Positions 54,234 to 63,837 of a stretch of 64,000 nt of DNA are shown here, piece after piece (position 1 is the first letter of the stretch; each line of letters opens with the position of its first letter). The DNA lies in contig CALIZL010000037.1 of assembly GCA_938028745.1 (NCBI GenBank), positions 1-64,000 of the forward strand, written 5' to 3'. A model generated the notes under the pieces. It worked only from the letters and a program-made list of their open reading frames with translations, searched no databases and was not told where the DNA came from. Source of the stretch: an uncultured Prevotella sp. Its GTDB lineage: Bacteria; Bacteroidota; Bacteroidia; Bacteroidales; Bacteroidaceae. Made by a program: the position numbers and the translations under genes.

Positions 54234-57200
54234 TTATTTCACCATTACCTTGGCAACCTTATTGTTTACGGTAACAACGTATGCGCCTTTGGCCAGCGAG
54301 AAGCTTTGGCTTGTGGCGTTCATCTTAGCCTTTTGTACCAAACCGCCGTTTATGCCATACACGTTAACGGTGCTTCCTGTTGCGGCTTCTACCACGATAC
54401 CGCCCTCAACAACCTTGATAAAGGTGTCGGCGTTGTCGGCATTAACGCCCTCGATGCCTGTTGCATCGGGAATGAAGCGGATATGTTTGGTGTGTAGCAG
54501 CAGCTTGGGGAACTTGGCGTTGGTCATAACGCAAACCAAGTCTTCGTAGCGTTTGGTAAGTTTCAGCGTGGTAACGCCGTTGGTTACGGTGTATTCGGCA
54601 TCAACGTCAAACTCTTCGCCTTGTAGGTTCCCGTTCTTATCTACGTTCACATTTCCGGTAAACCAGCGGTAAACGGTGGGTGTTCCGTCGACAACAGCCT
54701 CTGAGCTGAGGTCTACCTTGTTGCCGTTGGCACTAACCTCAACGGGGTTTTGCCTTTGATAGGCATAGGATGTGCGGTAAGTGCCGTTGGTTGGAGGCAG
54801 CGCGGAGAAGCGCAGGTTGTTGCCAACAAGGTTGAGCGCACGCAAGTTGGCGTTGTTACGCACATTGATAGACGTGAGTTTGTTGTTGCTGACGAAGAGC
54901 TGTCCCAGGTTGGGTAGACGGCTACAATCGAGCGACGTCATCGAGTTGGCTGTTAGGTCGAGGCTCTCCAACGCTGTCAGTCCACGGAAATTAACCTCAG
55001 TGAGGTTGTTTCGGCTAAGGCTTACCACAATCAGCTCTTTGTTCTTAGAGAGGTCGAGCTTGGTAAGTTTGTTGTCGGACATTGATAGATACTCGAGGTT
55101 GGGATACTTCGAGAGGTCTATGTCAGAGATGTTGTTGCGGCTAAGGTCTAGCTGTTTAAGTGCTGTGCTAGGCGCGAAGTCGAACTTGGAAAGGCCAACG
55201 TTGTCTAACGTGATGGCCCGGGTGTCGGCCAACTTGCTGATGTCTATTGACGACATCTTAGCGTTGGTAATGCTGAATACGGAAAGTTTCTCTTCGGGTT
55301 TCGACACCAATACGCGCACTTTCACGCCTTTGTTGGTAAGGGCGGTAAAGCGTGTGTAGGTGTTGGCCTTCAAAACGTATTGGCTCATGGCTCCATCGCC
55401 GCGCCAATCGAAGTAAACAGACATGCCCTCGATGTTGCCACGTAGTGATAGCTGAACGCTGTCTTTGTTGTTTGTGGTGGTAAACGAAGCCAGTTCGTTA
55501 GTTGGTACGGGGATGGGTTGCACCAAGGTGGTCTTTAAGATGTTCTTACCCGTGAATGCGGGATAGGCAGGGTGTGATATTTCGCAATACACTTTGCCTT
55601 TGGTTAGGGTCTTAAACCTGGTAGAACCCTTGTCGTCCAGGTAGTCGGTTCCCAGCACGTAGGGTTGTCCGCCTTCGGTTTTCCAAACGAAGTTGGTGGT
55701 TTTGTTGTTGATGGTTACGTATTGCTCGGTGAGGTCGATACCAGGCGATGTGGTGGCAATCACCACTTCGCGTTGCGGAGCGTACGTAAAGTGAGCCTCG
55801 TCTAGGCCAAACCTGTTGGGCATGTTGGCCAGTGTGAAGTAGTTGTTGCTGATGTCGAGTTTGGAAACTGGTGCTAGGGGGATAATGCCCAGCAAGGTAA
55901 GCTCGTTGTTAGAAACGTTTAGTTCTTTGAGCTGTTCGCTGTGGTCGAGAATCAGTCTTGTAAGCTTGTTGTGCGAGAGGTTTCCTCTTACCAGTGCATC
56001 GGCACGTCGCAGGTCGAGGTTAGCTAAGTTGTTGTGGCTTAGGTCGAAGTCGGTAATGGTGAAGTAATCGTCTACCGTGATTGTTTCAAGCTGGTTATGG
56101 CTGAGGTTCACGTTGGTGAGCAGACTCTTGTATTGCGACTTAGACTTGCCTTTCAGCGAGATGGTTTTGAGCTGGTTGTGCGACAAGTCGAGCTTTTCGA
56201 GCTGGTTGTTGCGTCCCAAGTCGATGGTGGTAAGCCCCGTATTTACGAGCGACAGCACGCGCAGGTCTGTTAGTTCGGTAACATCTATGCTTGTGATGTT
56301 CAGGTCTTTCACTTCAAGTGCCGTCACATAGTTGTCTTGCGGTACGGTCACCACGATGTTTCCGTTACCTGCTCGCTGGCCGGTGATGTTGGCGGCAGTA
56401 GGCTTCTCGGCGGTGATGTTTACTTCTTTTAGTTGTCCGTTTCCAAAGTCTACCTTAACTTTTACGGGTTTCTGTGGCGTTGCGCCCTTCATTCCCACGG
56501 TTAGGTTGATGGTTTGTCCAGCCGTTGCGGTGGTGGCAAAGTCTATTGCCCTTACGTCCTTACCAAATTCGCTATCGTCTTTAACGGTGAAAGGTTCGGT
56601 AAATAGGGGATATTCGTTGAAAATGGTGTTGGTAAATATAAGCACCACCTTGCCGTCTACGGGCCTAAGCAGCGTTACCTTTCCGTTTTCGTAGTAATAG
56701 TAGCTGGCATCCAGCTCGGTACGTTTGGCCAGTGTGTCTTTATCCAGCTTGTAGAGTTTGCCCAATGTGGTTGTTCCGTCGCGCAAAACTTGTTTAGAGA
56801 AGTCGAGCACGGTGCCCACCTTGTAGGTGTCGTCCAGCACCAGGTCGCGTTGGTCGTAGTAATACTCGCGCCAGGTGTTCTGCGGTTTGGGCAGCGAGGC
56901 GAAGGTCATCAGGTTTTTGCGTATGTTGAAGATGTACAAGTCGGGACATTTGCTCACGTCTATAGAGGTGAGTTTGTTGTGGTTTGCTCCCAACGTAACC
57001 AGCTTAGGCACTTTGCTCAGGTTAAGCGAACGCAGGTTGTTGCCCGCACAATAAAAGTGGCGCAGGTCTGGACAGTGGGTCAGGTCGATGTCATCGAACT
57101 TCACATCGGTGTTAATCGTACCCGAAGCATGCTCTATGTAGAGTTCGTTCAGCTTGGCGTTTTTGCTGATGTCTAGCTTGTTTACTCGCGTGTCGCTAAC

Positions 57201-57947
57201 GTTCAGTACATTCAGGTTGGCGTTGTGCGAAACGTCGATGGTGCTGATGTCGGTCATGTCGAGGCTCAAGCGGCGCAGCGTGGTGCAGCCTTTGGTGTCT
57301 ACCTCTGTGATGGTGCGGCAGTGGTAGGCATCGAAAGAAACCAGCTTGGGGAAGTTCTTTAACTCGAACTTAGACTGTACGTATGCACATTGTGCAATTT
57401 CCAGTTCCAGAAGTTCGGGCATGTTGCCCAGCCTAAGCGGCGTTTGTGCCGAGAAGGGGTTGTCGCGCAGGTAGAGGAACTGCAACGATTTGAGGTTGGA
57501 AAGGTCTATCTGCTTAATGGAGTTGTAGGCCAATCGCAGGTAAGACAGTTTCAAATCCTTATGAAAGGTGATTTGGTCTATCTTACAACCCGTAGCGTTG
57601 AAGAAGTCGATCTTGTTCGGGTCGCCGTAAATCTTTACGATTCCGTCCTTGGTAACCGTTCCCGAGTAGTCTGTACCTGTGGGCACTTCTGCGCCTTGTT
57701 GGAGCTTGGCAACGCCAACAGACAGTTCTTCGCGTCCGTTACCGCAGTCTATTTCTACGTATTCGTTGCCTTGTGTGCTACCAAGCGAGAAGGTTACGAT
57801 AGGCGATTCGCCTTTATTTTCCTCATACACGGTGGTATGGAATGTGATGATGGGTTGCTGATCTTTGTTCTGTGCGAACGCCGGCAGACCCACCACTGCC
57901 ATCAATGCCAACAGCAAAGATGCAAGTAAGTTTTGTTTGTAATTCAT
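54234..57947 (-). CDS. Secreted leucine-rich-repeat protein with T9SS sorting domain
   Basis: 1237 residues. A signal peptide ends VGLPAFAQ. Three LRR blocks follow, at about 125-330, 555-690 and 905-1040, with units such as LTSIDVSKCPDLYIFNIRKN and LVVVSLSRN-type repeats of 21-23 residues, separated by Ig-like segments (KPVKVKVDFGNGQLKEVNIT). The C-terminus (about 1165-1237, STVNVYGINGGLVQKAKMN then LAKGAYVVTVNNKVAKVMVK) is a type A type IX secretion sorting domain. The protein should be displayed on or released from the cell surface and probably binds proteins or host/microbe surfaces. Last gene of an operon, 6 bp after the subtilase. Confidence 0.88.
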   Translation of the reverse strand: MNYKQNLLASLLLALMAVVGLPAFAQNKDQQPIITFHTTVYEENKGESPIVTFSLGSTQGNEYVEIDCGNGREELSVGVAKLQQGAEVPTGTDYSGTVTKDGIVKIYGDPNKIDFFNATGCKIDQITFHKDLKLSYLRLAYNSIKQIDLSNLKSLQFLYLRDNPFSAQTPLRLGNMPELLELEIAQCAYVQSKFELKNFPKLVSFDAYHCRTITEVDTKGCTTLRRLSLDMTDISTIDVSHNANLNVLNVSDTRVNKLDISKNAKLNELYIEHASGTINTDVKFDDIDLTHCPDLRHFYCAGNNLRSLNLSKVPKLVTLGANHNKLTSIDVSKCPDLYIFNIRKNLMTFASLPKPQNTWREYYYDQRDLVLDDTYKVGTVLDFSKQVLRDGTTTLGKLYKLDKDTLAKRTELDASYYYYENGKVTLLRPVDGKVVLIFTNTIFNEYPLFTEPFTVKDDSEFGKDVRAIDFATTATAGQTINLTVGMKGATPQKPVKVKVDFGNGQLKEVNITAEKPTAANITGQRAGNGNIVVTVPQDNYVTALEVKDLNITSIDVTELTDLRVLSLVNTGLTTIDLGRNNQLEKLDLSHNQLKTISLKGKSKSQYKSLLTNVNLSHNQLETITVDDYFTITDFDLSHNNLANLDLRRADALVRGNLSHNKLTRLILDHSEQLKELNVSNNELTLLGIIPLAPVSKLDISNNYFTLANMPNRFGLDEAHFTYAPQREVVIATTSPGIDLTEQYVTINNKTTNFVWKTEGGQPYVLGTDYLDDKGSTRFKTLTKGKVYCEISHPAYPAFTGKNILKTTLVQPIPVPTNELASFTTTNNKDSVQLSLRGNIEGMSVYFDWRGDGAMSQYVLKANTYTRFTALTNKGVKVRVLVSKPEEKLSVFSITNAKMSSIDISKLADTRAITLDNVGLSKFDFAPSTALKQLDLSRNNISDIDLSKYPNLEYLSMSDNKLTKLDLSKNKELIVVSLSRNNLTEVNFRGLTALESLDLTANSMTSLDCSRLPNLGQLFVSNNKLTSINVRNNANLRALNLVGNNLRFSALPPTNGTYRTSYAYQRQNPVEVSANGNKVDLSSEAVVDGTPTVYRWFTGNVNVDKNGNLQGEEFDVDAEYTVTNGVTTLKLTKRYEDLVCVMTNAKFPKLLLHTKHIRFIPDATGIEGVNADNADTFIKVVEGGIVVEAATGSTVNVYGINGGLVQKAKMNATSQSFSLAKGAYVVTVNNKVAKVMVK

Positions 57948-57953
57948 ACGCTG

Positions 57954-60341
57954 CTAGTATATAATAATTTTTTTCGCTGATTTTCCGTTCACTTGGATAA
58001 GGTAAACGCCTTTGCTCCATGCGCTGGCGTCTATGGTTGTTTCGTCTCCCACGGCCGATAGGGCGTGTGCAAGTTGTCCTGCCATAGTGAAAACGCGCAC
58101 TTCCAATTGCTTCTCGCCAGCCCTAAACACGTTAAAGCGCCTTGGCCCAGCCGGGGTGATGATGGTTTTGTTGTCGGCTTCGGCAGTGTTGATGCCTGTT
58201 GAGCCGGCCTTGCGGCGTAGCACTTCTTTCAGTCCGGCGTAGGCATCGAACTTTCCTGCGCCCCATTGTACGGGGTCTCCTTCTTTCACATCATTGTCTA
58301 CAACAGCCGTTTTGCGGATGATGTCGGCAACGTCTGCGGCTTTAAGCGTTGGATCGGCTTCGAGCCAAAGGGCGATAGAGCCGGCCACAACAGGTGTTGC
58401 CATCGATGTGCCAAGCGTTTGGTGCCAGTAATAGCTCTTGCCGTTGACGGTGTGTTTGGCTTGCAAGCCCACATCAGAGTAGCCGTTCTTGGGGTCTTCA
58501 ACGGTGTAGGTGTTGACCGATGAAATGACCACTGCACCGGGAGCGCAAACTAATGGCAGGTTGCGACCATCTAGCAAGGTGCCGAACGACGAGAAGCGCG
58601 AGCTCTTACCTTTGGGAAATTCGTTCTTGTTGTAGCCATACACAAATCCGTCCATAGCTGCCCAGTGGTCGCGAACGTTATAGCTTCCCACGGTAATCAT
58701 ACCCGCTGCACAGGCCATGTCGTTGATGGTGCCGTTGCGTGAGCCCTTCGTCCAAATTCCACTTCCATTGGCATTGTTGTAGACCCCATCGTAGTCGTCG
58801 AAGTAAACAAACTGCGCATCGCCGTACAGGTCTACGCGTTTGCCGTCCTTCCCTTCTACAAGTATGCCTAGTTTGAATTTCCCATCGGCGTTGGTCTTTT
58901 GGTTGTCGCTGGTTAGGAAACGGGCGATGGCGTAGTAGCGACCCGTTTCAGGGTCTCTGGTTCCGCCTACCATCACGTATCCTTCAAAGGCTTTGTTGAA
59001 GACCGAATTGCTGGTTATCGCTCCTTCTTCGGCATATTCGCCGCCAGATGAATACATGGTTAGCTTACCGTTGGGACTGGGTTCTACGGTGATGCGTGTG
59101 GCTATGCGGCCGCGTTCCTCGTTGAACACAACCACTTGCATTTTAAACTCGGTGGCATCCGAGCTGTAAGCGTATACCTGCCCATTGCGAAGGTTGTAGT
59201 AATCTTTCTTTCCTACGGTTTGTTTTCCTGCTGCCATCGGTCGGATGAAGGTTTGCAGCATGTTGTCGGTTTGGGTGAAAGTCTTGTTCAGTGCCACGGG
59301 ATAGTCGGCCTCGTTGCCTGCTGCCACGCAGATGATGGCACTGTCTGTGCAGCTGGCTAAGAAGCGGTTCATCACGCTAGTGCTGTCGTGCGAACCCAGG
59401 TTGCTGCCTAACGAGAGGTTGATGACGCATGGCTTGGCCTGCGGCCCTGATAGGCGGGCGTATTGATAAACGTCGTCTATGCCCAGAGCGATGAACATGT
59501 CGCGCAGGTCTCCGCACGAAGCCACCAACTCCGATTCTGTTGCTATTCCGTAATAGGGATTGGGCATTTCGACGTTTTTCGACGTCTTATTGTCCTTGGT
59601 AACGGCAACGGTGGTCTTTCCCTTATACCCTCCGGCCATAATTCCGGTGGTGTGGGTGCCATGAAACTGCCCTCTGTTGTCGGTTTCAAAGTCTTCAATG
59701 GCAAACACGTTGTCCATCGATTTCCTGTGTTTGGCTATTTCGGGCAATTGCTCTTTGGGGAAATAGCTTTCCCAGATGTACCCGTCTTTACCTGCACTGC
59801 TGGTGTAAAGCCTGCTTAGGTAACCATATCGTGTGCTTCCGTCGGGTTTCATGAAGTTGATGTTGTTGGGGTCGATGCCTCCGTCTACGATGCCCGTAAC
59901 CACCCCTTTGCCCGTATAGGCTTGTGGCAAGCCAACGCCTTGGTGTATTTTGTTTACGCCAACGGCCTCTCTAACGCGGTCCATTTTCTGTGCAACAGGC
60001 CGCGAGAGTTGTATTCTGCGTACGCATTTCAGGTCGGCTATCCGCTCAACGCCATTTAGCGGCATGCTAACGATGGCGATGTTGCCTTTTACCCGAAGTA
60101 CGCTCACATTGTTTTCGGCAAGAGTTCCAAGAGCCTCCTTCCCGTCAAACTCAATCATGCCAATCGTTCGTTGGGGGTTAGCGTTGCCCTTACCGATGCT
60201 TCTGGTTTGTGGGTTGTAACGTGGAATTTTAAAATTAAGCTCTTCTTTCAACGTAACTTGGCTTTGCAAGTCGATTTTCGACTGTGCATAGCCTCCCAAT
60301 AGGAGGCCAGCACAAATGGTGGTGAGAAATGTTCGCTTCAT
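57954..60341 (-). CDS. Secreted subtilisin-family (S8) serine protease with T9SS sorting domain
   Basis: 795 residues. After the signal peptide (CAGLLLGGYAQ) comes an inhibitor-like propeptide region (about 20-125), then the S8 domain: GVVTGIVDGGIDPNN with Asp153, FHGTHTTGIMAGG with His230, LGTSMATPVVAGS with Ser646. The unusually long distance between His and Ser reflects an inserted beta-rich domain (about 360-540). The C-terminal ~75 residues (FNVFRAGEKQLEVRVFTMAG to GVYLIQVNGKSAKKIIIY) are a T9SS sorting domain. It is likely a surface or secreted protease. The start overlaps the stop of the upstream gene (TAATG). Confidence 0.92.
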   Translation of the reverse strand: MKRTFLTTICAGLLLGGYAQSKIDLQSQVTLKEELNFKIPRYNPQTRSIGKGNANPQRTIGMIEFDGKEALGTLAENNVSVLRVKGNIAIVSMPLNGVERIADLKCVRRIQLSRPVAQKMDRVREAVGVNKIHQGVGLPQAYTGKGVVTGIVDGGIDPNNINFMKPDGSTRYGYLSRLYTSSAGKDGYIWESYFPKEQLPEIAKHRKSMDNVFAIEDFETDNRGQFHGTHTTGIMAGGYKGKTTVAVTKDNKTSKNVEMPNPYYGIATESELVASCGDLRDMFIALGIDDVYQYARLSGPQAKPCVINLSLGSNLGSHDSTSVMNRFLASCTDSAIICVAAGNEADYPVALNKTFTQTDNMLQTFIRPMAAGKQTVGKKDYYNLRNGQVYAYSSDATEFKMQVVVFNEERGRIATRITVEPSPNGKLTMYSSGGEYAEEGAITSNSVFNKAFEGYVMVGGTRDPETGRYYAIARFLTSDNQKTNADGKFKLGILVEGKDGKRVDLYGDAQFVYFDDYDGVYNNANGSGIWTKGSRNGTINDMACAAGMITVGSYNVRDHWAAMDGFVYGYNKNEFPKGKSSRFSSFGTLLDGRNLPLVCAPGAVVISSVNTYTVEDPKNGYSDVGLQAKHTVNGKSYYWHQTLGTSMATPVVAGSIALWLEADPTLKAADVADIIRKTAVVDNDVKEGDPVQWGAGKFDAYAGLKEVLRRKAGSTGINTAEADNKTIITPAGPRRFNVFRAGEKQLEVRVFTMAGQLAHALSAVGDETTIDASAWSKGVYLIQVNGKSAKKIIIY

Positions 60342-61945
60342 TACTTGTTGATAAAAATTTTCTTTCCGTTAATGATATATAGTCCTTTTGGAAGGTTCTT
60401 TTGTTCATCAACGCGCGTTCCGTCGAGTCGGTAAACCACGCGCTTGTTGGTTTTGTTGGCTGCGGCTGGGTTGGCAATGGCGTTGGTGGAAATCCCGTTG
60501 AACCATATTTCAAGGCGGTCGCCGTTAGCAAATTCAAGTTCGTAGGTGTGTCCTCCTCCGCCCGTTGCTTCAACTTCTTTTCCGTTGAGCCGCACTTTAA
60601 GTTTGCTCAGGTCGGTTCCGTCGAAGGCCAGCGTGAAGGGGTTGTCGTCTTCACCGAATTTGATGGTGTTCTCTCCGTTGTTCAGTTGCACTTCCGTTCG
60701 GTCTTGTCGGTTGAAGTAGAAGAAGCGGTCGGCCAGTTGTTTGCTGTCTACAAACACCGTAGCCGTTTTGTCGCGCTTTGGTGCCGAAGTTTCAACGCCG
60801 ATGTTCATTCCGTTTTTCAGCGTTATTTCGTACACGCCGTCGATGTTGTTCGTATATTGTTTGCCGTTCAGCCTTAGCACTTTAATCTTGCATCCGTTCT
60901 TTGCCCTGACCTTAACCACGCAGTTCGTTTCGGGCAGTTCGATGGTGTTCATGCCGTCTTGTAGGGCAATGTGGTTTTGGTTGTAGTCCCATCCTTGGTA
61001 TAGGATGATGTTTTCGGCATGGTCTACATAGAACATGGCCTTCACCTTTCCAAGCTTATGTGCGGCTATGTCGATGTTCATGTCGTCGGTAATCGTGAGG
61101 TTCAGGCTGCCGTATATGGTGTTTGGCGTTCCGTTAACCTTCACTGCATCGATGGCGTGGGTGGTGGTGTTGAACGTGATGGAGAGCCTTGAGCCGGCCT
61201 TTACCGAGAAATTGGGGTCGGTGTAGTTAGTTACGGGCTTTCCGTCTACGGTAACACTGCTTACAACGCCCTTGGCTTCTTCGGTGTTGAATGCGAATTT
61301 AACGCGGCAGTCTTTGTCGGGATAGTTTGCGGTGATGTCGATCAGTCCGCCGTCTTTGGGCTTAACGGTGTAGGAAGTGTTGCCTTTGGGCAGTTGCAAT
61401 CCGTCTACCACGATGCTGTAAAGCGGTGCGGCCGTGTATGATACTGTGCTGATGACAATTTCTTTCTCCACGTCGGGAATCCAATGAATGGTGTTGTCGC
61501 CATTTTTTAGCACCACGTCCGTAAATGTTCCAGAGCGTTGCATCTTCACTTTTGCCGCATTGTCTACCTTAACGGTGCACGAAGCCGTGCGTAATTTGGC
61601 GAAGGTGTTGGTGGTGATGTTGATGGTAGAGCCATTGTCGTCGGGCAGGTTGATGTAGACATAGCAGCTGGTCATGCTGTAAATGTTCTGTTTTGTGTCT
61701 CCCTTGGCAGTTTTCTTTACCACGTCTACCAAGCAATTCCCGTCTGTTGCCTTCACCTCAAACGAGCCACTTGCGGTTAGAGGGATGTTGTTTTCACCGT
61801 TAACAAGGTTGTTTATCGCAACGCCGTTAACCTTAATACTCACTCGGCTGGCATCATCAACGTTTATCTTGATGTTGCTGTCGGCATAAGCGGCCGACGA
61901 AACCATAGTTAAAATTGTTCCTAAAAGAAACGAGTAGAACTTCTT
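60341..61945 (-). CDS. Secreted repeat protein with T9SS-type C-terminus
   Basis: 534 residues from the Met at 61945 (MKKFYSFLLGTILTMVSSAA, a proper signal peptide; nine upstream in-frame codons lack this). The mature protein consists of repeated ~70-residue beta-type units built around phrases such as ASRVSIKVNGVAINNLVNGE, AAKVKMQRSGTFTDVVLKNG and AENIILYQGWDYNQNHIALQ, each ending with an N-G-x-N-T/M-I motif. I cannot name the fold; Ig-like or similar is likely. The C-terminus VVYRLDGTRVDEQKNLPKGL then YIINGKKIFINK is the form common in Prevotella T9SS cargo. First gene of the three-gene operon with the subtilase and LRR protein. Confidence 0.8.
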   Translation of the reverse strand, partial: KKFYSFLLGTILTMVSSAAYADSNIKINVDDASRVSIKVNGVAINNLVNGENNIPLTASGSFEVKATDGNCLVDVVKKTAKGDTKQNIYSMTSCYVYINLPDDNGSTINITTNTFAKLRTASCTVKVDNAAKVKMQRSGTFTDVVLKNGDNTIHWIPDVEKEIVISTVSYTAAPLYSIVVDGLQLPKGNTSYTVKPKDGGLIDITANYPDKDCRVKFAFNTEEAKGVVSSVTVDGKPVTNYTDPNFSVKAGSRLSITFNTTTHAIDAVKVNGTPNTIYGSLNLTITDDMNIDIAAHKLGKVKAMFYVDHAENIILYQGWDYNQNHIALQDGMNTIELPETNCVVKVRAKNGCKIKVLRLNGKQYTNNIDGVYEITLKNGMNIGVETSAPKRDKTATVFVDSKQLADRFFYFNRQDRTEVQLNNGENTIKFGEDDNPFTLAFDGTDLSKLKVRLNGKEVEATGGGGHTYELEFANGDRLEIWFNGISTNAIANPAAANKTNKRVVYRLDGTRVDEQKNLPKGLYIINGKKIFINK

Positions 61946-62424
61946 CATAGGCTGAAAAAAAATAAAAAACACAGCAATTGTAGCTGTTTGGTTGATACGA
62001 AATTTGGGATAGGTGGGCGGTTGGTTCGCCCGACTCCGTCTGTGTTATGGTTACATCTTTTGGAGGGTACGCTGCTTCAATTTTCCAAAATAGCTTCTAA
62101 CACGGTGTAAAGTTAGTGAATAATGGATAGAAGGAACGTTTAAAACTAAACTTTTTTGCTTTTTTGTTGCTGATACGCCTTTTTCTGTTTGATATTTGTT
62201 TGAAACGTATTCAAAATGTTACATTTTAGCGTTTTTTGTTCGTCTTATGGCGAAAGAGCAGAGCCTTCTGGAATTTGGATTGATGTTATAATGCCTTTTT
62301 ACACCTTTTGTAGCGTGGTAAGTTTTGCAAACGTTGAATTATAAGTGCCTTGTTGCGTAGTAAACCTATATGCCAGGGCAATATCATTCGTAGTCTTTAA
62401 ACCCCTACCTGCGGTTATACCGAA
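61946..62424. other. Upstream region of the T9SS operon, no gene seen
   Basis: A candidate -7 box on the minus strand, TAACTTTAC (complement of 62107-62115), lies about 160 bp before the operon start; the -33 box is not evident. Otherwise I see no gene and no repeat until the hairpin repeat at 62425. Confidence 0.35.
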
Positions 62425-62597
62425 CATCAGGTGTTTTAAGTTGTTTCCATCGTTTCCTGTTCGTCTTTCGTTTGCTTGTCGGCATCTTGCCTGTCTTATT
62501 TTCTTGATGCAGCCCGTTACGCCTTCAAGAATAAGAAAAGCAAGATGCTCAACAATACATAAAATCTAAGCGGCTTTAATCAACCGATTTGGGTTAA
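62425..62597 (+). repeat. Hairpin repeat, copy 4 of 4
   Basis: TGTTTTAAGTTGTTTCCATC through GTTTCCTGTTCGTCTTTCG, the two arms CTTGCCTGTCTTATTTTC and CAAGAATAAGAAAAGCAAG, and the end CCGATTTGGGTTAA. No MITE copy accompanies this one. Confidence 0.78.
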
Positions 62598-62712
62598 ATT
62601 AGCACTTTACATTCTTTACCAGCAGTAAAAGAAGGGGATATACAAGTGCAGATCTGAGCATATCTGTTGATAGTTGGCCATAAACGCTGTCATTTCAAAT
62701 TGCGGATGAGCC

Positions 62713-63813
62713 TTATTTCTTAATGAAAGTGGGGTAGAAGAATGTTGCGAACACCTCTTTGAAACCACTGTTGTTCTTGGGTAAACCTGTTGGCGGCAAG
62801 TTGTCGAACGACATTAAGCTTATGCGCGAAATGGCTTGGCCTTTGTTTCCAAAGATAAAGCCAGTTGGCCTGATGCTTAGCTTACCGGCAGCGTTTGGTA
62901 AAATCTTACCCGACATGGTGGAACCCGTGCTTAGTGCGGAAGAAGAATTGCCCTCATCGGAAATGAAAACCAGCAACGTGGAGTGGCCATTAAGTATGCC
63001 GCCGCACCTAACCGTTCCGTCAAGATGGAACGTTGCAGGGATTGACTTTTGTAGTCTGAACGGAATGGCAACGTCTCCGTACTGGTTTGAGTGTATTCTG
63101 ATAGAGTCTTTGTCGAACGTACAAGGAAATGTTTTGCGCGTTAGTCCGGTGGAGTCTCGTTTTGTGAAATAGGTTATTTCCCACTCGCCATTCATCAGCT
63201 CGTCTACATTCCAGTTTTGTTGTATGCTGATGCGTACGGGTTGTCTTTTTCCAGAGGAAATGTCCACATAGCCTTCCCTCACGGCATTGGCGGTGTTGGC
63301 CGTTATGGTGAGGTTTACTTTACCCTTCTCGACCATGGCCCTTATCCACGAATTAGGCGTAATGGCGCGAACGTTAACCCCTTCTATGTGGCGATAAGTG
63401 AGGGTTATGGTGGTGTCGTTGTTGTTAAGGGTGTACTTGGTGTTCTCTTCAATGGTGAAGGCAGATAGCCCTTGCTGGTGCACGGGCACTACAACACTGT
63501 CGGTTCCAGCCCAAATGGTAAGGTTGGCCACCCTAGATGTTAGGGACGTGTTTTGCCCTACCTCTACGGTAACAACGTTTCCGCTAAACGAACTCTTGCA
63601 CCAGTCGTTAGAAACCGTAGTTTTGCTAATGGGGCTAGCAGCCGTTACGGTAACCTTTCCCGTTGAGGGAGCATCGGTGAAGTTAACAGCCGAACTGTCG
63701 ATGGTGATGTTCTTGTTGCCGAATGTGCGCCCCACATTGTCGTCCTGACTGCAAGCCAGTGTTGCGGCCATCAGGGTAGCAGCTACAAAAAGTATGTTGG
63801 TAATCTTTTTCAT
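62713..63813 (-). CDS. BACON-domain lipoprotein
   Basis: 366 residues. The signal ends at Cys21 followed by Ser-Gln-Asp-Asp, compatible with surface export. Two BACON-type beta domains follow: about 35-115 (NDWCKSSFSGNVVTVEVGQN … RVANLTIWAGTDSVVVPVHQ) and about 118-205 (NSWIRAMVEKGKVNLTITAN … REGYVDISSGKRQPVRISIQ). BACON modules bind carbohydrate or mucin, or serve as spacers in Bacteroidota surface proteins. The C-terminal ~150 residues form an additional beta-rich domain of unknown type (lipocalin-like in pattern: MNGEWEITYFTKRD…). It lies 24 bp downstream of the next gene and is thus likely part of the same operon. Confidence 0.85.
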   Translation of the reverse strand: MKKITNILFVAATLMAATLACSQDDNVGRTFGNKNITIDSSAVNFTDAPSTGKVTVTAASPISKTTVSNDWCKSSFSGNVVTVEVGQNTSLTSRVANLTIWAGTDSVVVPVHQQGLSAFTIEENTKYTLNNNDTTITLTYRHIEGVNVRAITPNSWIRAMVEKGKVNLTITANTANAVREGYVDISSGKRQPVRISIQQNWNVDELMNGEWEITYFTKRDSTGLTRKTFPCTFDKDSIRIHSNQYGDVAIPFRLQKSIPATFHLDGTVRCGGILNGHSTLLVFISDEGNSSSALSTGSTMSGKILPNAAGKLSIRPTGFIFGNKGQAISRISLMSFDNLPPTGLPKNNSGFKEVFATFFYPTFIKK

Positions 63814-63837
63814 TGCTATTTCTTTTTGCGTGATGTA

